64,000 nt of DNA from Rubrobacter aplysinae. GTDB lineage: Bacteria; Actinomycetota; Rubrobacteria; Rubrobacterales; Rubrobacteraceae. Shown in pieces: positions 25,583 through 31,876 of this stretch (position 1 is the stretch's first letter; the number at the start of each line of letters is the position of its first letter). The notes under the pieces are model-generated. The model was not told the DNA's origin. It saw nothing but the letters and a program-made list of their open reading frames with translations, and made no database searches. The translations under genes and the position numbers were made by a program. The stretch lies in assembly GCF_001029505.1 (NCBI RefSeq), contig NZ_LEKH01000002.1, positions 1-64,000 on the forward strand. The letters are read 5' to 3'.

Positions 25583-27071
25583 CGGCGCTCTCCTCCTGCG
25601 CGGTAGCCAGGCTCATCACCCGCTCCTGCGTCGCCTCCTCCGGCGTTAGCTCGCCGCTTATCCTGCCCCCGCTCATTACCAATATGCGGTCGCTCATCCC
25701 CAGCACCTCTGGGAGTTCGCTGGAGATCATGAGTATCCCCGCGCCGCGCTCGGTTAGCTCGTTCATCAGCTCGTAGATCTCCACCTTGGCCCCCACGTCC
25801 ACGCCCCGGGTCGGCTCGTCCATGATTAGGACCTCGGACTCTGCCAGCAGCCACTTCCCGATGACCACCTTCTGCTGGTTGCCGCCGGAGAGGTAGCGGA
25901 TCTCCTGCTCGGGGCTCGGGGTGCGCACGCCGAGGTCCTCGATCATGCCCTCTGCCTTCCGCCTCTGGCCCCGACGGTCTACGAACCCGAGCCGGGCTCC
26001 CTCTCCGAGTGTCGCGAGCCCGAGGTTCTCCGCGACTGAGAGTGGCGGCACTATACCCTGCCCCCGCCGATCCTCGGAGATTAGCCCCAGCCCCCGGCGC
26101 TTCGCCTCGGAGGGGTCGGCCCGCCGCAAGGGCTCACCGAGGGCGCGAACCTCCCCGACGTCCACGGGGTCGGCCCCGAAGATCGCCCGCGCAAGCTCGG
26201 TACGCCCGGCGCCCACCAGGCCGGCGATCCCGAGAACCTCTCCAGAGTAGAGCTCGAGGGAGACGTCCTCGAGGATACCCTCGCGGCTCAGACCCCGGAC
26301 CTCGAGAATGGCGTCTCCACGCTCCGGCCTGCGGCGCGGGAACTGGTCCTCTATAGAGCGGCCGACCATAAGCCTCACGAGCTCGTCCGCGGAGGTACTC
26401 GCGGGCACGGTCTCCACCACGGCCCCGTCTCGCATGACCGTCGCCCGGTCTCCGAGCTCGGAGATCTCCTCCAGGTGGTGGGAGATGAACACTATGCCGA
26501 CACCTTCGTCTCTGAGTCCGCGGACGATCCCGAACAGGCGCTCGACCTCGTTACCGGAGAGTACGGCCGTGGGCTCGTCCATGATGAGGACCCGTGCTTC
26601 AGTGGACAGCGCCTTGGCTATCTCGACCATCTGGCGCTGGGCGACCCCGAGTTCTGAGACCCGCGTCTCGGGCCGGATGTCGAGGCCTATCCTCTCCAGT
26701 ACCTCTCGGCAGTCCGCGTAAAGCTTCTTTCGGCGCAAGAAGCCGAGCCGCCGCGGCTGGCGTCCGAGAAAAACGTTCTCCGCCACAGTCATCTCCGGGA
26801 CCAGGTTGAACTCCTGGTAGATCGTGGAGATCCCGAGCTCCTGTGCATAGGAGGCTGAGGTTATGCCCACGGGCTCTCCGTCGAGCGTGATCTCACCCCC
26901 GTCCGGCCTGTATGCGCCGGAGAGCATCTTAATGAGCGTGCTCTTACCCGCCCCGTTCTCCCCCAAAAGTACGTGAACCTCGCCGCGCTCTAGCTCGAAA
27001 TCCACGCTGTCGAGCGCGAGCACGCCCGGGAATCGCTTGGTAATAGCCCTCATCTCGAGCAGCGAGCTCAT
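25575..27071 (-). CDS. rbsA: Ribose-type ABC transporter ATP-binding protein (two domains)
   Basis: About 498 residues with two ABC domains. Domain 1: Walker A GENGAGKST, signature LGVAQRQMVEIAKAL-like, Walker B RVLIMDEPTA. Domain 2 has the usual degenerate P-loop GLVGAGRTE and the signature LSGGNQQKVVIGKWL. This is the standard RbsA arrangement. ATG 27071 overlaps the TGA of the LacI-family gene (ATGA, 27068-27071), so rbsR and rbsA are one transcript. Confidence 0.95.
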   Translation of the reverse strand: MSSLLEMRAITKRFPGVLALDSVDFELERGEVHVLLGENGAGKSTLIKMLSGAYRPDGGEITLDGEPVGITSASYAQELGISTIYQEFNLVPEMTVAENVFLGRQPRRLGFLRRKKLYADCREVLERIGLDIRPETRVSELGVAQRQMVEIAKALSTEARVLIMDEPTAVLSGNEVERLFGIVRGLRDEGVGIVFISHHLEEISELGDRATVMRDGAVVETVPASTSADELVRLMVGRSIEDQFPRRRPERGDAILEVRGLSREGILEDVSLELYSGEVLGIAGLVGAGRTELARAIFGADPVDVGEVRALGEPLRRADPSEAKRRGLGLISEDRRGQGIVPPLSVAENLGLATLGEGARLGFVDRRGQRRKAEGMIEDLGVRTPSPEQEIRYLSGGNQQKVVIGKWLLAESEVLIMDEPTRGVDVGAKVEIYELMNELTERGAGILMISSELPEVLGMSDRILVMSGGRISGELTPEEATQERVMSLATAQEESAVE

Positions 27072-28087
27072 GCCCTCCTCCTCTCCGCTCCCTTCGGGGC
27101 CGCGCACGAGCCCCGCACCATTAGCTCGGCTGTGGCTATGTAGGAGTCGGGTCTCGCTCCACCCTCTACCATCTGTAGCAGCATCCTCGCCGCCTCCGCG
27201 CCGATCTCCCGCGTGGGCTGGACGATGGCCGTAAGCGGCGGGTCCAGAAGCTCGAACCAGCTAACGTCGTCGAAGCTGGCTACGGAAATGTCCTCGGGCA
27301 TGGATAGGCCGGACTCCCTGAGGCTCTGCAGGGCTCCTAGCGCCATGAGGTTATTCGCGGCGAACACCGCGGTCGGCGGCTCCGGCAGGTCCAGCAGCTC
27401 GCGCATGGCGAGGGCCCCGCTCTCGCGCCGGAAGCTACCAGCCCTTGTGTACTCTTCTCCCACCGGAACGCCTGCCGCGGTCGCAGCCTCGACAAAGGCC
27501 TCTAGCCGCTCGCTCCCGGACACGACGCTCCCGGGACCCGAGATGATCGCGAGCCTAGTGTGCCCGAGACCCGCCAGCTGCTCCACGAGCCGCCCGATCG
27601 CCCGCCTGCCGTCGGCGCGCACGACCGGCGCCTCCAAACCCTCGATGGAGCGGTCCACGAAGACGAGCGGAGTCTCCGAGACGGAGACCTCGGCGAGCAG
27701 CGGTGACTCTCCCCGGGCCGGGCTGACGATAAAGCCATCCACCCGCTTTTGTAGAAGCGCGTCAATGTATCGCTCCTCCTTCTCCGGGTCCTCGTCGGCG
27801 TTGCCGATGATCACGCTGTAGCCTCGCTCGGCCGCCGCGTCCTCCACGGCCCGCGCCACGGAGGTGAAAAACGGGTTCACGATGTTCGAGACCACGAGCC
27901 CCAGGGTGCCCGTACTCTCTACCCGGAGGGACTTCGCAAGGGCGTTGGGCCTGTAGTCCAGTCTCCCGGCGACCCCCAGCACCCGCTCGCGCATCTCCTC
28001 GCTAACCGGGTTACGGCCGCTCATAACGCGCGAGACGGTCGCGGTGGATACGCCAGCCTCTCGGGCTACGTCTTTGATGGTCGTCAC
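27068..28087 (-). CDS. rbsR: LacI-family regulator of the ribose operon
   Basis: A 339-residue LacI-type repressor. Helix-turn-helix: TIKDVAREAGVSTATVSRVM at the N-terminus, hinge helix YRPNALAKSLR near residue 50, then a periplasmic-binding-like effector domain (GLVVSNIVNPFF, RVDGFIVSPA, HTRLAIISGPG, AVFAANNLMALGAL, VASFDDVSWFELLDPPLTAI). GTG 28087 follows AGGAGG by about 10 bases. Being the first gene of rbsR-A-C-B-K'-D with a palindrome in its promoter, it probably represses itself and the operon and is relieved by ribose. Confidence 0.93.
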   Translation of the reverse strand: MTTIKDVAREAGVSTATVSRVMSGRNPVSEEMRERVLGVAGRLDYRPNALAKSLRVESTGTLGLVVSNIVNPFFTSVARAVEDAAAERGYSVIIGNADEDPEKEERYIDALLQKRVDGFIVSPARGESPLLAEVSVSETPLVFVDRSIEGLEAPVVRADGRRAIGRLVEQLAGLGHTRLAIISGPGSVVSGSERLEAFVEAATAAGVPVGEEYTRAGSFRRESGALAMRELLDLPEPPTAVFAANNLMALGALQSLRESGLSMPEDISVASFDDVSWFELLDPPLTAIVQPTREIGAEAARMLLQMVEGGARPDSYIATAELMVRGSCAAPKGAERRRA

Positions 28088-28115
28088 TGAGCACTCACCT
28101 CCTATCCCAGCGCGT

Positions 28116-28144
28116 AGTGTAATGGTTTACGTAAACGATTACAA
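28116..28144 (-). promoter_or_regulatory. rbs operon promoter with LacI-type operator in the spacer
   Basis: On the minus strand, TTGTAA (28139-28144) and TACACT (28116-28121) are separated by exactly 17 bases. The spacer is filled by GTTTACGTAAAC (28125-28136), a perfect 12-base palindrome that extends to a 20-base inverted repeat with 9 of 10 arms matching (28121-28140). The central CG is typical of LacI-family operators. A bound repressor would exclude RNA polymerase. Confidence 0.8.
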
Positions 28145-28548
28145 AAGAAGATTTTTCGTATAACCTCAAACTGAGTCTGGCGCTTGCCGCCGTGCGGACC
28201 GCACAAAAGACTGGGCACCACGTGCTGAAGACTCGCTACGAGCACGGCGCACTCGAGGCTGGCTGCCATGGGGCCTATGCCGTCCCAGCGCTAGGCCATC
28301 TCGTGCGTGAGAGGCGCTACCCGCAGATAGCACGAGTAGCAGTCGTTAGGTAATCCACCTTGTATTACTGAGCCAGTCTATTCCGTACCCCAAATACGTC
28401 CAAACCCTATACCTGCTCAACACCATTATTAACACTAGAACATTACTATTGTGAAAGTGACGCAAGCGCTTACACTCCAGAAAATGACTCTTCTCTCACA
28501 CGGGCCAATCTAAACGAGCATCATCTTTACAAAGTTCTCGAGTAAATT
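28145..28548. other. Intergenic region, partly A/T-rich, possible lost-gene debris
   Basis: About 400 bases with no complete gene. A plus-strand frame (28174-28353) looks protein-like (LALAAVRTAQKTGHHVLKTR, then EHGALEAG) but has no credible start or family. From 28360 to 28510 composition drops in GC. A second LacI-operator-like promoter, pointing right, is at 28449-28476. Confidence 0.4.
28449..28476 (+). promoter_or_regulatory. Orphan LacI-operator-type promoter
   Basis: TTGTGA (28449-28454) and TACACT (28471-28476) are 16 bases apart, and the spacer carries GCAAGCGCTTAC (28462-28473) with the AAGCGCTT palindrome common in LacI-family operators. The layout copies the rbs promoter but on the opposite strand. 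No intact gene lies downstream, only the integrase remnant, so the controlled gene seems to have been lost. Confidence 0.45.
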
Positions 28549-28746
28549 GTGAGAGGGAGGTGGAGTAGTTCATCTCGAAATCGTAGTAACAGAGATGGCA
28601 CAACCACCAAGCGTAAGGATGGCAGGTGGGAGGCCCATTATGTAGTCGACACAATCCCTGGTCCGAAGCGCAAAAGTATTTACGTCAAGACTTTGGAGGA
28701 AGCATGGTGGAGACTGAGCGCGTTGTCGTCAGACAGCCTCGGTTAG
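28549..28746 (+). pseudogene. Tyrosine integrase N-terminal remnant
   Basis: Sixty-five codons, of which the last 50 resemble the N-terminal arm-binding domain of phage-type integrases (DGTTTKRKDGRWEAHYVVD, GPKRKSIYVKTLEEA). Normal integrases of this type have about 370-400 residues; the core-binding and catalytic (R-H-R-Y) domains are absent. It ends 57 bases from the 3' end of tRNA-Ala and points towards it, the classical position of an island integrase. The product is not functional as a recombinase. Confidence 0.7.
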
Positions 28747-28803
28747 GTTATCAAGTTTCTTTTCCAATCGGAGTATTTAGCGTATCTATGAACGTTTGTA
28801 AAG

Positions 28804-28876
28804 TGGAGCCGACGGGACTCGAACCCGTGACCTCCGCCGTGCAAAGGCGGCGCTCTCCCAACTGAGCTACGGCCCC
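28804..28876 (-). tRNA. tRNA-Ala (anticodon TGC)
   Basis: Folds as a complete 73-base cloverleaf on the minus strand: acceptor GGGGCCG paired with CGGCTCC, D arm with AGCTCAGTTGGGAGAGC, anticodon stem CCGCC/GGCGG with loop TTTGCAC, T arm CGGGTTCGAGTCCCG, discriminator A. CCA is not encoded. The 3' end faces the putative island. Confidence 0.97.
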
Positions 28877-29021
28877 GAAAGGGGGCTAAAGCCAAGCCCA
28901 GAGTCTACGCGCCCAGAGCTTTGGGTTCAACTTCCCATCGCTTCGCACGGGCCGGGGTAGCGGATACAATACGGTTTGTGAGTTTGTTGGGAGTTTAAAT
29001 CCGTCGAGGAGAGGTGGACAG

Positions 29022-29264
29022 GTGGCGCTATACGAGTACAAGTGCGGAAGCTGTGAAGGCAAGTTCGATCTCATGCGCTCGATGGGGTCCGCTGACGAGC
29101 CTGCCGAGTGCCCGGAGTGCGGGGCCTCGGAGGCGCGGCGGCTGGTCTCCAGCTTCGCCTCGGTCACGCCCGGCGATTCGGCGCTCTCCAGCAACCCCGT
29201 GATGGACGCCCGGGTAGCCTCCGGTGGCGGCGGTGGCTGTTGCGGAGGCTCTTGCTGCTCGTAG
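29022..29264 (+). CDS. FmdB-family zinc ribbon protein
   Basis: An 80-residue protein from GTG 29022 (GAGGAGAGGTGG upstream). It begins MALYEYKCGSCEGKFD and has a second CPECG pair, making a CxxC/CxxC zinc ribbon as in FmdB/CxxC_CXXC_SSSS proteins. The C-terminal tail is rich in glycine and has two CC pairs (GGCCGGSCCS), a metal-binding-looking addition. The role of this small family is not established; transcriptional or metal-related functions have been suggested. It precedes the DUF309 gene on the same strand. Confidence 0.9.
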   Translation: MALYEYKCGSCEGKFDLMRSMGSADEPAECPECGASEARRLVSSFASVTPGDSALSSNPVMDARVASGGGGGCCGGSCCS

Positions 29265-29322
29265 CATCTCGCAGCACTCCGCCACGTCTCGCCGCCGGTA
29301 CGCCGGGCCCTCAGGCAAAGCC

Positions 29323-29703
29323 TTGAGCCAACCCCTGCCGGATCTCGCGCTGCGAGGAATAGAGGAGTTCAACCGGGGCCGGTTCTTCGAGTGTCACGAG
29401 TACCTTGAGGACGCCTGGAGGGAGGAATCGGGCAGGATACGTTACCTCTACCAGGGCATCTTGCAGGTGGGGGTCGGCTTCTACCATCAGCAGAACGGCA
29501 ACTGGAAGGGTGCGACCGGGCTGCTACGCAGCGGTATCGCGCGTCTGGAGGAGTTCGAGCCCGAAACCTCGGGCATAGACGTAGCGGAGCTCCGCCGGGC
29601 GTCGGAGCGTTGTCTGGCGGAGATCGAAAGCCTCGGCCGCGAAAAGGTATCCGAGTTCGACCGCTCGCTCATACCAATGGTAGAGCGCGTCTCACGGAGA
29701 TAG
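29323..29703 (+). CDS. DUF309 family protein
   Basis: About 126 residues from TTG 29323. The family hallmark is the N-terminal helix FNRGRFFECHEYLEDAWREE with the conserved His-Glu pair, followed by YLYQGILQVGVGFYHQQNGN. DUF309 proteins are small helical bundles of unknown function, possibly metal-dependent. The start is uncertain: an in-frame opening extends to 29224 across the end of the zinc-ribbon gene, but the domain begins after the chosen TTG. It lies between the zinc-ribbon gene and tRNA-Ile. Confidence 0.8.
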   Translation: MSQPLPDLALRGIEEFNRGRFFECHEYLEDAWREESGRIRYLYQGILQVGVGFYHQQNGNWKGATGLLRSGIARLEEFEPETSGIDVAELRRASERCLAEIESLGREKVSEFDRSLIPMVERVSRR

Positions 29704-29733
29704 AGGAGAACCGTGATGCGGGTGCTCGGAGGG

Positions 29734-29808
29734 TGGGCCTGCCTGGATTTGAACCAGGGACCTCCACTTTATCAGAGTGGCGCTCTAACCGAACTGAGCT
29801 ACAGGCCC
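29734..29808 (-). tRNA. tRNA-Ile (anticodon GAT)
   Basis: A 75-base cloverleaf on the minus strand: acceptor GGGCCTG/CAGGCCC, D arm TAGCTCAGTTCGGTTAGAGC, anticodon loop CTGATAA, T arm CTGGTTCAAATCCAG, discriminator A, CCA not encoded. Its anticodon and discriminator match the two tRNA-contact sites of the ileS T-box leader in this window. Confidence 0.97.
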
Positions 29809-30006
29809 TTAGACACGGCCAAGCCATATGGGCCCGTCCGCCGGGTAAATTTACAACACGAGGCCGCACGTGACAAGCGCCGGGCGGGGACCAGCCAAAT
29901 TGAAGGCTCCAGGTCGGGGAAGTACAATCGTCCCGATACCGGAGACCGGTTACGGTGGGGGCGTACGAGATGACGCCCCGCTCGGTTTGAGAGGAGATTA
30001 CAGTTA

Positions 30007-30516
30007 GTGAGCGCCAACGGCTTCACCCGGATGTCAATCTACGGCATAAACTTGGATCTTTTCAGCTCTAGCCCGATCGTGATCCTCAAGGTCGAGGAGG
30101 AGAACCGTTATCTGCCGATCTGGATCGGCCAGCCGGAGGCGCGTTCGATTCTCATGAAGCTCCAGAGTCAGGAGTTCTCCCGGCCCCTGACCCACGACCT
30201 CGCGGTCACCCTGGTCTCGGAGCTGGGCGGGACGCTCGAAAGCGTGACCGTCACCCAGCTCAAAGACTCCACCTTCTTCGCCAATATAAGGCTGGAGATC
30301 GGGGGACGCTTCGTAGACGTGGACTCCCGCCCGTCGGACGCCATGGCACTGGCCGTCCGCTCGGGGGCCGAGATCTTCGCCGCCGACGAGGTCATAGAGG
30401 AGGCCGCCGTCGAGTTCGAGGAGGCGATGGAAGAGACGCCAGAGGACGAGGTCGTGGACAAGTTCAAGGACTGGATGGACCGGATCACGCCGGACGATTT
30501 CCAGCAGGGCAGGTAG
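30007..30516 (+). CDS. Bifunctional nuclease family protein (DUF151)
   Basis: A 169-residue protein of the BFN/DUF151 family, from GTG 30007 with GAGGAG about 10 bases upstream. The domain covers about residues 8-135: VILKVEEENRYLPIWIGQPEA, SRPLTHDLAVTLVSELGG, and RPSDAMALAVRSGAEIFAADEV. The tail is acidic (EEAMEETPEDEVVDKFKDW). Plant and bacterial relatives have been described as nucleases acting on RNA and DNA; the fold is common in actinobacteria, where the role is unknown. A bidirectional terminator follows at 30525. Confidence 0.92.
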   Translation: MSANGFTRMSIYGINLDLFSSSPIVILKVEEENRYLPIWIGQPEARSILMKLQSQEFSRPLTHDLAVTLVSELGGTLESVTVTQLKDSTFFANIRLEIGGRFVDVDSRPSDAMALAVRSGAEIFAADEVIEEAAVEFEEAMEETPEDEVVDKFKDWMDRITPDDFQQGR

Positions 30517-30524
30517 GCCAGACC

Positions 30525-30550
30525 GGGGTAGGCAGTATCCAGCCTACCCC
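30525..30550. terminator. Bidirectional terminator hairpin
   Basis: GGGGTAGGC (30525-30533) pairs perfectly with GCCTACCCC (30542-30550) around an 8-base loop, followed by TCTTCCTC. It sits between the convergent nuclease-family gene and the RtcB-like transcription unit. Confidence 0.7.
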
Positions 30551-30693
30551 TCTTCCTCACGCTCCAGCCGCTCGTTGAACCTGTTGAACCTGCCGAGCCT
30601 TTCAAGACCAATGGTAACCAGGGCCCTCGCTCCAGGCGACGACGCCCCAATGAGACCTGTAACGCGGCGCTCCATGCCGAGGGTAGCGGCCAT
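30544..30693 (-). CDS. Possible 49-residue protein
   Basis: A short frame from ATG 30693, preceded by GGGGAG at 6 bases, lying 76 bases after the RtcB-like gene and ending in the terminator stem. The product (MAATLGMERRVTGLIGASSP and a basic, Asn/Arg-rich end) is not recognised. Codon bias resembles a real gene over the first 35 codons. It may be a genuine small protein or the stump of a longer gene. Confidence 0.3.
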   Translation of the reverse strand: MAATLGMERRVTGLIGASSPGARALVTIGLERLGRFNRFNERLEREEEG

Positions 30694-30769
30694 ACAGAGC
30701 TCCCCGGCGGCGTACACGCCGTGTTGTCCGGCGTCTTCCGGCTCAAGCGGCCTTCCCGGGAACTCGCCT

Positions 30770-31867
30770 CTACTCCCCGAGGTCTCCGGGTGGCCGGAGT
30801 CGGGTGATCCTTTTGAGCGTCCCGGCCTCTTCCCACGGCCAGCGGTCTCCGGCTCCGGGGGAGAAGGGCGGGGCGCTCTGGAGCATCGCGCCGGTACCAC
30901 AGGCGAGCGCGTCTCCGCACACCAGCGGCTCTCCCGGCCCCAGCCGGGCCAGTGCGTTGCGGTGTACCATCGCACCGTCGCACTCCTCGATGCCCCCGAT
31001 GATCCACTGAGCAGCCGGGATCAGACCTCCCGCCACCTCCCTCATCGCCCGGCGCAGCGCGTAGACCAGGAGCGAGAGGCGGGCTATAGCATAGTTCGTG
31101 GCGGCCCCGACGGCCGCAGTGAGGTCTGCCGCCTCTCCGGTTCCGGCGGGCGCGGCGACGAGCCGCTCGGAGTCTCCGAAATCCCGCGACAGTATCCGCT
31201 GCCGGTGACCCTCCAGGGCGATCCTCCCGAGCTCGGAGGAGCCCACCGACGCCGAGAAGACAAGCGCCCCCTTGTAGACTCCCGTCTCCTCCGCCGCCTC
31301 GGAGTCGAACACTTCCCCGACCACCATAGCCCGCACCGGATCACCGCCTCTCGGATTCCACTCCCGTCCTCCGGCGGAGACGGCCCGGCCCCCTAGCGCG
31401 TCGGGCTCGCCCCAGACGACGGGGCTTCCGAGAAGGTCGAGATCCTCTTCTTCTATGAAACCCTCTTCGGCGGCCCAGCGGCCCCCGGACTCGCACGCCG
31501 CGTAGACTGCGGCGTCGTCGAGGGCCGGTATCGGGATCTCGGCGAGGCGCCGCTCTAGCAGCCGGGAGAGCCCATCCGGCGTGAGCCCGAGCTTTTCTAC
31601 CGGCGAGGAGGCGACGAGCAGCACCCCGGCGCGGGGCGCGGAGACAAGGCCGGGGGCTACATGGGAGCTAGAGGATACGGACCAGCCGCCGCCGTGGGGC
31701 GAGGCGGCTGCGTAGACCGGCCCCTCGACCCCCGGCAGCCGGGTGGCGGCTTCGATCCCGGAGCGCAGGCGAGGATAGGAAAGTACCGACTCGTCCGGGC
31801 CGTAGAGAAGGCCCTCTGCCTCCTCGCCCTCGATGCGCCACTCGTAGTCGCCGCTCCTCTCGGCCAC
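30770..31867 (-). CDS. Diverged RtcB-like protein, probably lacking ligase residues
   Basis: A 365-residue protein, short for RtcB (about 480). The RtcB pattern can be followed: RLPGVEGPVYAAASPHGGGW near residue 45 where RtcB has its DIHxGYG segment, AVGAATNYAIARLSLLVYALRRAMREV (RtcB AAANxAxxNR), WIIGGIEECDGAMVHRNALAR (RtcB HNxxxxE...HRKGATR), GDALACGTGAMLQ (RtcB PGSMGTxSY) and a C-terminal RITRLRP (RtcB ARLRPLGVVKG). The cysteine/aspartate of GYDINCG and most metal histidines are not seen; the histidine of HRKGATR survives as HRN. RNA ligation is therefore doubtful. It follows the carboxylase alpha gene by 9 bases, on the same strand. Confidence 0.55.
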   Translation of the reverse strand: MAERSGDYEWRIEGEEAEGLLYGPDESVLSYPRLRSGIEAATRLPGVEGPVYAAASPHGGGWSVSSSSHVAPGLVSAPRAGVLLVASSPVEKLGLTPDGLSRLLERRLAEIPIPALDDAAVYAACESGGRWAAEEGFIEEEDLDLLGSPVVWGEPDALGGRAVSAGGREWNPRGGDPVRAMVVGEVFDSEAAEETGVYKGALVFSASVGSSELGRIALEGHRQRILSRDFGDSERLVAAPAGTGEAADLTAAVGAATNYAIARLSLLVYALRRAMREVAGGLIPAAQWIIGGIEECDGAMVHRNALARLGPGEPLVCGDALACGTGAMLQSAPPFSPGAGDRWPWEEAGTLKRITRLRPPGDLGE

Positions 31868-31876
31868 GGGTACGGG

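Larger units (their letters stand above)
8090..28804. mobile_element. Putative decayed genomic island between tRNA-Ala and its 3'-half repeat
   Basis: Three features point to an integrated element: the direct repeat of the tRNA-Ala 3' half at 8090-8134, the intact tRNA-Ala at 28804-28876 whose 3' end faces into the region, and a truncated tyrosine integrase (about 28549-28746) next to that 3' end. This is the usual layout of tRNA-targeted islands. The cargo is almost all transport and catabolism on the minus strand. No plasmid, phage structural or transfer genes remain. The repeat is diverged, so the insertion would be old, or the aconitase may be core and the repeat coincidental. Confidence 0.4.

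Noticed and set aside
28174-28353. Possible gene between rbsR and the integrase stump
   Set aside because: The frame is open and protein-like but has no credible start, no family and differs from coding neighbours; kept only as possible debris.
30544-31867. The small 49-codon frame as a frameshifted continuation of the RtcB-like gene
   Set aside because: The RtcB-like chain already ends in the expected RLRP-type C-terminus, so a continuation is not needed.
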